64,000 nucleotides of DNA from Gammaproteobacteria bacterium (GTDB lineage Bacteria; Pseudomonadota; Gammaproteobacteria; Steroidobacterales; Woeseiaceae): positions 1 through 64,000 of the forward strand of contig JAOTYE010000003.1 in assembly GCA_029862045.1 (NCBI GenBank), read 5' to 3'. Positions 57,250-64,000 of this stretch are shown here, one piece after another (position 1 is the stretch's first letter; the number at the start of each line of letters is the position of its first letter). The notes beneath the pieces are model-generated. The model saw only the letters and a program-made list of their open reading frames with translations, did not search any database and was not told where the DNA came from. The position numbers were made by a program, and so were the translations under genes.

Positions 57250-57987
57250 GTGATCGAGAAAATGACGCAATGCAAGAACTGCGACTCCCGCTTCACAGGG
57301 TCATTTTGTTCTGCCTGCGGGCAAAAGGACATTGATCTCGAGCGACCATTCAGCGAACTGGTCCGTAATATACTTAATGAGACCTTCGATCTCGACGGTC
57401 GCTCCTGGCGTACAGCCAAGACCCTGTTTCGTCATCCTGGATTGTTAACCAGCGAGTTTCTCGCCGGCAAGAGAAGATCGTATACGCCGCCGTTGCGGCT
57501 ATACCTGTTTATCAGCGTTACGTTCTTCATTTTGATGGCGTGGGTCGCCAGCCAGGGAATATTGCTGGAGCAAGGTCAGGTCTCGGGAGCCGACGCGGCG
57601 GTGCAGGCGCGCTTCATGTCGGACGATCTGCCCAGGCTGATGTTCGTACTGTTACCTGTGTTTGCTTTACTTCTGAAGGCTCTCTTTTTTCGCCGACTGT
57701 ACTTCGATCACCTCATCTTCTCGGTGCACGTGCACTGCGCTGCTTACGTAGTCCTTGCTTTCATGGTGCCCATGGAAAACGTAGCAGGTACTTATTGGGC
57801 TGCGTTGGCAGCACAACTCATCCTTCTCTCTTACCTTGCCGTTTACATGGCTGTCGCGCTGCGACGCGTCTACACGACAAGCTGGATCGGCGCGGGAGTC
57901 AGAACGCTGGCGGTATTGTTTGGGTACATGGTCCTCGTTTCCGGGCTGATAGAGGCCACGAGCAGTTTCCAGATCATCTCCGACTGA
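57250..57987 (+). CDS. DUF3667 membrane protein with N-terminal zinc-ribbon
   Basis: The 245-residue protein begins with two C-x-x-C knuckles (C-K-N-C and C-S-A-C-G-Q, residues 8-24), a short zinc ribbon. A conserved segment R-x-A-K-T-L-F-R-H-P-G-L-L-T-S-E-F-L-A-G-K-R-R-S-Y-T-P-P-L-R-L-Y comes next, then four to five membrane helices. This is the DUF3667 family, whose function is unknown. Start is GTG at 57250; ATG at 57262 is an alternative that still includes the knuckles. It converges with the MTHFR gene, 13 bases away. Confidence 0.85.
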   Translation: MIEKMTQCKNCDSRFTGSFCSACGQKDIDLERPFSELVRNILNETFDLDGRSWRTAKTLFRHPGLLTSEFLAGKRRSYTPPLRLYLFISVTFFILMAWVASQGILLEQGQVSGADAAVQARFMSDDLPRLMFVLLPVFALLLKALFFRRLYFDHLIFSVHVHCAAYVVLAFMVPMENVAGTYWAALAAQLILLSYLAVYMAVALRRVYTTSWIGAGVRTLAVLFGYMVLVSGLIEATSSFQIISD

Positions 57988-58000
57988 TTTTTGCGGCCCA

Positions 58001-58867
58001 TTAGCCTGTCTGGTTCGACCTGATTCTCTCGATGAAATCGTGACGCCACCGCTCCGCGCGGTCCACCTGGTTGAAGCAATAAACATGGTGACCGGAAATA
58101 TTGAATGCGGGATCGGCGATATAGGGCGCAAGTCCGTACAGCAGGTCGTCCGGCCAATATTCCCTGGAGCTTAGCAAGCGCGCAGCCTTTTTCCCGTTTT
58201 TCTTAAGGAATCGTAACGAGTCGCCGACGCCGATACGCAATGACGTCTTGATTAATGCGCTTCGTTCCGACGCGCCAGGTATACCGATCCACGCCGGCAG
58301 CGTGACGCCACGGTCACGAAGTTCATGCAACCAGTTGCCCATAATCTCGGCGTCGAAGCACATTTGCGTCACGAAGTAGTTCGCGAGCTCTTGTTTCATC
58401 AACAAGTGCTCCATGAGTACTTCATTACTGACCGTCGGATGCCCTTCCGGATGTGCAGCAACACCGATCTCGATGAACTTGTGTTCGATGTCGGCTATAT
58501 CGCGAAGTAGTTCCAGTGCGCAGGAATAGTCACCCTTGGGTTCTTCCGCATCGCCGCCCGGCACAAAAAGACTCACGATCGGCGTGTCATCAAGGCGCTT
58601 GACGATTTCGCGAAGGTGCGCTTTGTTCCTGACCATCCGCGCAGCGACATGCGGTACGACTTTAAAGCCGCGGTCCGCGAGTCGATGTGCCATATCCAGT
58701 GTTTCCCGAACGCCTTTCGTTGGTGAACACGTTATGGCGATGTAGGACGACGGTTCGAGCACATCGAGCTTGGATTCGATCGTCGCGGTCGGAAAAATCT
58801 CCATGTAGGATTCGCCGACCGACTCGATGAGTGCCTTGCGTTGCGTTTCGGATTTGATCCTTGTCAC
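58001..58867 (-). CDS. Methylenetetrahydrofolate reductase family protein
   Basis: I place the start at GTG 58867 (GGGAAT just upstream), giving 288 residues; the open frame to 59131 upstream is out of family. The protein has the MetF barrel layout: M-E-I-F-P-T near the start, Y-I-A-I-T-C-S-P-T-K-G, P-H-V-A-A-R, F-V-P-G-G-D, G-V-A-A-H-P-E-G-H-P and Q-M-C-F-D-A. It uses FAD to interconvert 5,10-methylene- and 5-methyltetrahydrofolate. Sitting head to head with a tetrahydrofolate-dependent demethylase, it probably runs in the oxidative direction, taking methyl groups from that enzyme into one-carbon metabolism. This is not the canonical metF locus. Confidence 0.85.
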   Translation of the reverse strand: MTRIKSETQRKALIESVGESYMEIFPTATIESKLDVLEPSSYIAITCSPTKGVRETLDMAHRLADRGFKVVPHVAARMVRNKAHLREIVKRLDDTPIVSLFVPGGDAEEPKGDYSCALELLRDIADIEHKFIEIGVAAHPEGHPTVSNEVLMEHLLMKQELANYFVTQMCFDAEIMGNWLHELRDRGVTLPAWIGIPGASERSALIKTSLRIGVGDSLRFLKKNGKKAARLLSSREYWPDDLLYGLAPYIADPAFNISGHHVYCFNQVDRAERWRHDFIERIRSNQTG

Positions 58868-58928
58868 CGGATATTCCCGTGTTACGTGATCGCGATTCTC
58901 GCACACCCAAAACCGCCGTGCGCAGCTC

Positions 58929-58971
58929 TTTGCAATGGGAAATCCGGGAGGGGGCGGAAGCCCATTGCAAA
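58929..58971. promoter_or_regulatory. Inverted repeat in the divergent MTHFR/demethylase promoter region
   Basis: TTTGCAATGGG (58929-58939) and CCCATTGCAAA (58961-58971) are perfect 11-base reverse complements separated by 21 bases. It lies between the two divergent gene starts, so it is a plausible shared operator. It could also be an RNA hairpin in either leader. Confidence 0.6.
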
Positions 58972-59055
58972 ATTGGATTGCCGAGCAGATCGAGGTCACG
59001 TACCATCGCTGCGCTGACTTGGCGACCGGTCGATACAAGACGCAGGAACCCTCTA

Positions 59056-60219
59056 ATGAGCCAGATTGCAACAACACCACCGTTGATCTCATTGGGACCG
59101 CGTGTTCGCAAGTCGCCCTTTTTTGATGCAACGCTTCGATGCGGGGCCAAAGTTTTTACTGTCTATAACCACACGTTTTTGCCCACATCGTATGGTAACG
59201 ATGCTGCGGACTACTGGAGCCTGGTTAACGACGTGACGCTCTGGGACGTGACGTGTCAGCGTCAGGTTGAAATTTCCGGTCCGGACGCGTTCGAGTTCAT
59301 CCAATTCCTTACACCTCGCGACATGTCCAGGTGCGAAGTCGGGCAGTGTCAATACATTGTGTTGACTAACCAGGATGGCGGTATCGTCAATGATGCAATA
59401 TTGCTTCGCGTCGAAGAGCATCTGTTCTGGTTGTCCCCGGGCGACGGCGACGTACTCTGGTGGGCCATGGGCGTGGCGGTCAACTCTGGCATGGACGTCA
59501 ACGTGTCCGAGCCCGACGTTTCTCCGCTGCAGCTGCAAGGTCCTAAATCACCGCTGGTCGCTCGGGATCTGTTTGGTGACTGGGCCATCGAGCTAAAGTA
59601 CTTCCGGCTAAGGGAAACAGAGCTCGACGGCATACCGCTGATCGTCTCGAGAACCGGCTGGAGCGGCGAACTCGGATATGAGTTGTACCTGCGCGATAGT
59701 CAATACGGCGATCAGCTGTGGGAGCGTGTCATGGCAGCCGGCAAGCCGCACAATATAGCGGCAACTGCACCGTCGATGATTCGCAGCATCGAAGGTGGCC
59801 TGCTTTCCTATGCGTCTGACATATCACTTCAGGACAATCCGTACGTCATCGGCATGGACCGATTCGTTGACTTCGAGCATTCTGACGACTTCATTGGTAA
59901 AGAGGCGCTCAAGAAAATCAGTGCGGAGGGCCCGAAGCGGCGACTGGTTGGTGTCGAGATTCACGGCGACGCATTGGCAGCATCCAATGAAGAGCATTGG
60001 GACATCGTCGATAGCAAAAAGATAATTGGCCACGTCACACGCTGCGCGCGCTCGCCGCGGCTGAAAAAGAACATTGGCTGGGCCAACGTGCCGGTCGAAT
60101 TTGCCGGCGTGGGCACCGAACTGGTCGTTATCTCGCCGCAGGGTAAATTGTCGGCAACGGTGTGCGAGGCTCCATGGTTCAAGCCACAGATCAAGATTCC
60201 TGACGAGATGAAGCGCTAA
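59056..60219 (+). CDS. GcvT-family tetrahydrofolate-dependent demethylase (DmdA-like)
   Basis: The ATG at 59056 follows AGGAA. The 387-residue protein belongs to the aminomethyltransferase/DmdA family. It shows F-T-V-Y-N-H, W-D-V-T-C-Q-R-Q-V-E-I-S-G-P-D-A, P-R-D-M, G-Q-C-Q-Y-I, E-P-D-V-S-P-L-Q-L-Q-G-P-K and R-S-I-E-G-G-L-L-S-Y. These are shared with marine DMSP demethylase DmdA more than with glycine cleavage GcvT. DmdA transfers a methyl from dimethylsulfoniopropionate to tetrahydrofolate; related enzymes use betaine or other compounds. The Tyr, Trp and folate-contacting motifs appear intact. The divergent MTHFR gene would accept the methyl product. Substrate specificity cannot be decided from sequence alone. 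Confidence 0.85.
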   Translation: MSQIATTPPLISLGPRVRKSPFFDATLRCGAKVFTVYNHTFLPTSYGNDAADYWSLVNDVTLWDVTCQRQVEISGPDAFEFIQFLTPRDMSRCEVGQCQYIVLTNQDGGIVNDAILLRVEEHLFWLSPGDGDVLWWAMGVAVNSGMDVNVSEPDVSPLQLQGPKSPLVARDLFGDWAIELKYFRLRETELDGIPLIVSRTGWSGELGYELYLRDSQYGDQLWERVMAAGKPHNIAATAPSMIRSIEGGLLSYASDISLQDNPYVIGMDRFVDFEHSDDFIGKEALKKISAEGPKRRLVGVEIHGDALAASNEEHWDIVDSKKIIGHVTRCARSPRLKKNIGWANVPVEFAGVGTELVVISPQGKLSATVCEAPWFKPQIKIPDEMKR

Positions 60220-60227
60220 CGGCCGTG

Positions 60228-62006
60228 TTACTGCCCGACCAGATCGCTGACCTCGAAATCGGCAAGCGCGTCGGCCCCCTGTATAATCGTTGCGGCTAAC
60301 GCAGACGTCTCCGGCAATACCTGTTGCATATAGAATCTTGCGAGCTTCCGCTTGATGTCGTAGAAGGACCCTTCTTTGTCACGAATGCTGACGATGATCT
60401 GTGACCACATGCAAGCGATGATCGTCAATGCGAACAGACGCAAGTATTGCGACGCGGCTCCTCGTGCTGTGGCGTCATCCGACTGCACTTTTTCGCGTAG
60501 CCAACGAGTCGTGTCGATGAGGCACTCCAGCGCTACTGCGGCTGGACCAACGATCGCGGCGACTTTTTCGTCATCTTCGTGCTCACGCAGGAACTCTTGC
60601 CAGCTGGCGAGAAAGCGGTCAGCGAATTCGCCGGTCTTGCCTGTGATCTTGCGTGCGACCAGGTCTATTGCCTGCACCTCATTGGTGCCTTCATAGATCG
60701 GAGCAATGCGACAGTCGCGCACCAGTTGCTCCATACCGTGTTCGCGGACGTAACCATGACCGCCGTATATTTGCTGCGCGGAGAGCGTGCTGCTCATGCC
60801 GAGATCGCTGAAATGCGCTTTGATCACAGGTGTCAGCAACGCGACCGTGTTTTCTGCATCAGCAGCTGCAGCCTCGTCCGCGGACCTCTCCATGATGTCC
60901 ACATGAAGACCGGTAAACACGGACAATGCGCGCGCGCCTTCCACCTGTGATCGGATCGTGAGCAACTGCCGCTGCATTTCCGGCTGGTAAATGATCGGAT
61001 CCGCCGGCTTGCTGTCATCCGGGCGCGGCGCCGGTGCCTTGCTCTGGGTCCGTTCCTGCGCATAATCGCGAGCATTCTGGTACGCGATTTCTGATAAACC
61101 CAATCCCTGCAGGCCGACGGTCATTCGTTCGATGTTCATCATCTTGAACATCGCCGCGAGGCCACGGTTTTCTTCACCGATCAAATAGCCGGTCGCGTCG
61201 TCGAAATTCAACGTACAAGTCGCTGATGCGCGAATTCCCATCTTGTGTTCGATCGATGCCGTGTTGACCGCATTGCGTTCGCCAAGGGAACCATCCTCGT
61301 TTACCAGTATCTTGGGAACGAGAAACAGGCTGATACCTCGAGTTCCGGCTGGCGCCCCTTCGATGCGGGCAATGACGAGATGCAGAATATTCTCGGTGAG
61401 GTCGTGATCGCCTGACGTTATGAAGATCTTGGTGCCGCTGAGCTTGTAAGTGCCATCGCCGGCCGGTACGGCCTTTGTATTCAGGAGACCGAGATCCGTG
61501 CCACAGTGCGCTTCTGTAAGACACATCGTGCCGGACCAGACGCCTTCCACCATCTTCGGCAGGTACTTCTCACGTATCTCGTCCGATGCGGCGTGATTCA
61601 TCAGGTGATAAGCGCCGCGGCTGAGTTCCGTATAAAGCTTGAAGGAAACGTTGACCGCGCCGACCATTTCGTCGATGAGGTTTTGCAGTACTTTTGGCAG
61701 GCCTTGCCCGCCATGTTCGGGATCTGCATCGATACCGGCCCAGCCATTTTCGATGAATTGCGTATAGGCTTCCTTGAAACCGGGCGGCGTCGTAACTGTG
61801 CCGTTTTCGAATTTGGCGCCGTGCTCATCGCCGTCGCGATTAATGCTGAGCAACTCGGTGCCTGAGAACCTGTCGGCTTCCTCGAGTATGGCTTCAAACA
61901 GCTCGGCGTCGACTTCCTCATAGCCAGGCAGTGCTATGACTTTATCCAGGCCGATCCATTCGTTAACAAGGAACAGCATGTCTTTGATAGGAGCGTTGTA
62001 AATCAT
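60228..62006 (-). CDS. Acyl-CoA dehydrogenase (FadE20/DmdC-like)
   Basis: The 592-residue protein begins with Y-N-A-P-I-K-D-M-L-F-L-V-N-E, the extended N-terminal segment typical of the 590-600 residue FadE/DmdC-type group. It has the acyl-CoA dehydrogenase blocks: G-W-A-G-I-D-A-D-P-E-H-G-G-Q-G-L-P, M-C-L-T-E-A-H-C-G-T-D, S-G-T-K-I-F-I-T-S-G-D-H-D-L and Q-Q-I-Y-G-G-H-G-Y-V-R-E-H-G. The base Glu is in the I-Y-E-G-T-N-E-V-Q segment. It oxidises an acyl-CoA to an enoyl-CoA with FAD. Ending 8 bases from the DmdA-like gene, it could be methylmercaptopropionyl-CoA dehydrogenase (DmdC). It is downstream of a beta-oxidation gene, so a fatty-acid role is equally open. Confidence 0.9.
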   Translation of the reverse strand: MIYNAPIKDMLFLVNEWIGLDKVIALPGYEEVDAELFEAILEEADRFSGTELLSINRDGDEHGAKFENGTVTTPPGFKEAYTQFIENGWAGIDADPEHGGQGLPKVLQNLIDEMVGAVNVSFKLYTELSRGAYHLMNHAASDEIREKYLPKMVEGVWSGTMCLTEAHCGTDLGLLNTKAVPAGDGTYKLSGTKIFITSGDHDLTENILHLVIARIEGAPAGTRGISLFLVPKILVNEDGSLGERNAVNTASIEHKMGIRASATCTLNFDDATGYLIGEENRGLAAMFKMMNIERMTVGLQGLGLSEIAYQNARDYAQERTQSKAPAPRPDDSKPADPIIYQPEMQRQLLTIRSQVEGARALSVFTGLHVDIMERSADEAAAADAENTVALLTPVIKAHFSDLGMSSTLSAQQIYGGHGYVREHGMEQLVRDCRIAPIYEGTNEVQAIDLVARKITGKTGEFADRFLASWQEFLREHEDDEKVAAIVGPAAVALECLIDTTRWLREKVQSDDATARGAASQYLRLFALTIIACMWSQIIVSIRDKEGSFYDIKRKLARFYMQQVLPETSALAATIIQGADALADFEVSDLVGQ

Positions 62007-62015
62007 GTTGATCTC

Positions 62016-64000
62016 TCAGTTTCGCAGCGGGCTACCATGCTTCAGCATGAATTCGATTCGGGCCCTGGTCTCGGCGGTCTTGCCGAGGGTCACAAAAGCT
62101 TTGCGCTCGAGCTCGCATAAGTCGTTTTCCGACAGCTCAACGCCGGCCTGTATGTCTCCGCCGGTAACAATCATGGCAATTTGAGTGCCTGTCGTTACGT
62201 CATGCGGCATCAGGCTGCCTTTTTCAAGGGCCTTTTGTAGCCATTCGACCATCTCAGCGAATACGTCACGGCCAGGCATCGCGAGCGACGTCCGTTTCAC
62301 GACACGGTAGTTGTCCGCCATGTCCCGCACGGTGGACATCGCCGTATCCAACAGGCGATCGCGATTCATGACGTACTCATCAATGCCATCGCGGAACATC
62401 GCCAGTGGCTCGGCTTCGAGCGGGGATCGTGCTGTTTTGCCGTAGCCGATATTCATGAACCCGTTCCAGGCGGCTTTGTTAATGTCTCCGGTACGCTCAT
62501 ACCAGCGATATAGCATCTCCTTGACGCCACCACCACCGGGGACAACACCTACAAGTGATTCCACGAGGCCAGTGACCGAATTGGCGTGGAAAATGACCTT
62601 GTCCGTGTGCAGCAAGACCTCGAAACCGCCACCCATGGACAGCCCGGACGGCGCCGCGACGACCGGGATTGGTGCGTACTTCATTGCTAACAAGGTCTGC
62701 TGGTAGTGATCCAGAAACCGGTCGAGCCCGGCCATATCCTTGTTCACGATAAAACCGAGAATGCTCCCGAGGTCCGCGCCACAAGAAAAATGTTGAGCAT
62801 CGTTGTGAATGATCAGTCCCGTCATGTTCTCGCAAGCATATTTGACGGCGAACTCGAGCAGCTGCATGGATTCGGGACCAAGCGCGTTCGCTTTGCTGTG
62901 AAACTCGACGAGACCGACCTTGTTCTCAAGCTCGAAGAAACTCGCTGCCGCATTTTCCTCCAGTGGCGTAAGCGTGCGCCGTTCTTCACTGAATCGTCGG
63001 ATACCCTTGGCGCGCTGCAATGACTGATAGCTGCCATCGGCCAGGAGGTATTGCAGCGCGCCATCACTAACGCGGTAAAAGGACTTCCCGGACGCCGTGC
63101 GGACAAAATCAGGAATGTCCCTGTTTTCTTTTTCGAGTCGCGTAATGAAGCGGTCGACACCGATTGCATCAATCATTTCGAATGGGCCCTGTATCCAGTT
63201 GTACCCGAGCTTCATCGCATCATCGACGGCGACCAGCGAGTCGTTCACATCCGGAACCAGGGCGGCGGCGTAGCAAAGCGTGCCGGCGAGAATCTCCCAG
63301 GCGTACCTGCCGTACTTGTCGTCGTGCTGCAGCAGCAGGGTGAAGTTCCCGGCGAGTTCTGCGTCAACCGCCAGCTGCGGCTTGGCCGGCTCGTGGTCGC
63401 GATACGTAAAGCTCTCGAAGTCCAGCGTCTTGCGGCTGATGCCTTTCGCCAGGTCGGCCGGTTGGTAGAAACCACCTTTTTTTGCTTTGTTCCCGATATA
63501 GCCCTCGTCGATCATGCGGATCATCACCGGAATCTCCGCGGCTACGTTGTGAAAGACGTCGTCGTCGGGGAGTATCGAGACCAGACTCCTGGCGACGTCG
63601 CTCATCAGGTCGATGCCGATCAGGTCATAGAGACCAAAGACACCGGTCTTTGGAATTCCCATCGGGCGGCCAAAGATGGCATCGGCTTCTTCCGGCGTGA
63701 GGCCCATACGGAAAGCCGTTTGCAAGGCCATTTGAATGGCATAAACACCGACCCGGTTGCCGAGAAATCCCGGTGTGTCATTGCAAACGACGATGCCTTT
63801 GCCCAAGCGGAATTCTGCGAAGTGTTCGAGATATTCAATTACCTCGATTCGTGTCGCCTCTCCACGCACGATTTCAAGCAGGCGCATGAAGCGCACCGGG
63901 TTAAAAAAGTGTGTGATCGCGAATTCTTCGCGAAACGACGTTGGCATGTCTGCGACGAGCAGTGAGATTGGAATCGTCGACGTATTTGAAGAGACGATAG
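62016..64000 (-). CDS. 3-hydroxyacyl-CoA dehydrogenase / enoyl-CoA hydratase, C-terminal part (cut by window edge)
   Basis: The frame stays open past base 64000 without a start inside the family region, so the gene begins to the right of the window. The readable part starts in the NAD domain (I-V-S-S-N-T-S-T-I-P-I-S), followed by F-A-I-T-H-F-F-N-P-V-R-F-M, typical of 3-hydroxyacyl-CoA dehydrogenases. The GGFYQ block and a second crotonase-type domain (F-S-C-G-A-D-L-G-S, then P-S-G-L-S-M-G-G-G-F-E) come next. This order, dehydrogenase then hydratase, is that of the FadN/FadJ-like fusion, not FadB. It precedes the acyl-CoA dehydrogenase by 9 bases in the same direction, so the two form an operon. 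It would hydrate enoyl-CoA and oxidise the hydroxyacyl-CoA. Confidence 0.92.
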   Translation of the reverse strand, partial: IVSSNTSTIPISLLVADMPTSFREEFAITHFFNPVRFMRLLEIVRGEATRIEVIEYLEHFAEFRLGKGIVVCNDTPGFLGNRVGVYAIQMALQTAFRMGLTPEEADAIFGRPMGIPKTGVFGLYDLIGIDLMSDVARSLVSILPDDDVFHNVAAEIPVMIRMIDEGYIGNKAKKGGFYQPADLAKGISRKTLDFESFTYRDHEPAKPQLAVDAELAGNFTLLLQHDDKYGRYAWEILAGTLCYAAALVPDVNDSLVAVDDAMKLGYNWIQGPFEMIDAIGVDRFITRLEKENRDIPDFVRTASGKSFYRVSDGALQYLLADGSYQSLQRAKGIRRFSEERRTLTPLEENAAASFFELENKVGLVEFHSKANALGPESMQLLEFAVKYACENMTGLIIHNDAQHFSCGADLGSILGFIVNKDMAGLDRFLDHYQQTLLAMKYAPIPVVAAPSGLSMGGGFEVLLHTDKVIFHANSVTGLVESLVGVVPGGGGVKEMLYRWYERTGDINKAAWNGFMNIGYGKTARSPLEAEPLAMFRDGIDEYVMNRDRLLDTAMSTVRDMADNYRVVKRTSLAMPGRDVFAEMVEWLQKALEKGSLMPHDVTTGTQIAMIVTGGDIQAGVELSENDLCELERKAFVTLGKTAETRARIEFMLKHGSPLRN

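Noticed and set aside
58868-59131. N-terminal extension of the MTHFR gene to 59131
   Set aside because: The extension resembles no MTHFR, runs antisense into the start of the demethylase gene and has no ribosome-binding site; GTG 58867 fits family length.
1-64000. CRISPR arrays, tRNA or rRNA genes, insertion sequences and prophage
   Set aside because: I looked for regular spacer repeats, cloverleaf-like segments, transposase or integrase motifs and terminal inverted repeats and found none that I could support.

Overview
The window looks like a stretch of chromosome from a Gram-negative gammaproteobacterium, probably marine or sediment-dwelling. The signs are lipoproteins with classical lipoboxes, a MipA/OmpV outer-membrane protein beside an RstAB-like two-component pair, OmpA-type proteins, MscS, a complete Rnf complex and a DmdA-like sulfonium/betaine demethylase. 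A Woeseiaceae-like lineage is my guess, not something the sequence proves. I see no rRNA, tRNA, CRISPR array, insertion sequence, phage or plasmid gene. Coding density is high, the genes are intact, and only the two window edges cut genes (a trypsin-like secreted protein at the left, a fatty-acid oxidation enzyme at the right).

Layout. 1-7260: cell-envelope and metabolic singletons (polysaccharide pyruvyl transferase, membrane-anchored quinone oxidoreductase, patatin, MetY, beta-propeller lipoprotein). 7336-10745: a MipA/DUF3019/response regulator/histidine kinase unit behind a large nested palindrome. 10764-15077: radical SAM protein, DUF2959 lipoprotein, YidB-like protein, BON/OmpA-like protein and a membrane-anchored helix-hairpin-helix protein ending in a strong terminator. 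15197-20311: a UroD-family protein, then a tight minus-strand operon (hydrolase-methyltransferase fusion, small drug/metabolite-type transporter, sulfotransferase, membrane dual-specificity phosphatase) that looks like a lipid-modification pathway. 20502-37055: mixed housekeeping and envelope genes, including a diverged EF-G, malic enzyme, a second membrane-anchored helix-hairpin-helix protein, a WaaP-like kinase/ICMT pair, a cyclic-2,3-diphosphoglycerate-synthetase-like GTPase and a UshA-like nucleotidase.

37307-48480 is the most striking block: rnfB, a 1648-residue pyruvate:ferredoxin oxidoreductase with a ferredoxin fused to its C-terminus, rnfC-D-G-E-A, a 69-residue NqrM-like Cys protein and a plant-type ferredoxin-NADP reductase, nearly all with overlapping or abutting reading frames. 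Together they form a ferredoxin hub that could link 2-oxoacid oxidation, NAD(H), NADP(H) and an ion gradient. Directly after it lies a 350-nt region with a promoter, several GNRA/UUCG-type hairpins and a perfect Rho-independent terminator, which I interpret as an unassigned structured RNA.

49040-57987 holds a steroid-reductase-like membrane protein, a POT/MFS transporter, two tandem DUF885 proteins (one lacking its metal motif), a repeat-containing secreted protein, and a TetR gene with three near-identical operator palindromes controlling itself and a small secreted protein. 58001-64000 has MTHFR and a DmdA-like demethylase head to head across an 11-bp-armed inverted repeat, followed by a DmdC/FadE-like acyl-CoA dehydrogenase and a 3-hydroxyacyl-CoA dehydrogenase/enoyl-CoA hydratase, consistent with methyl-group and CoA-ester catabolism.
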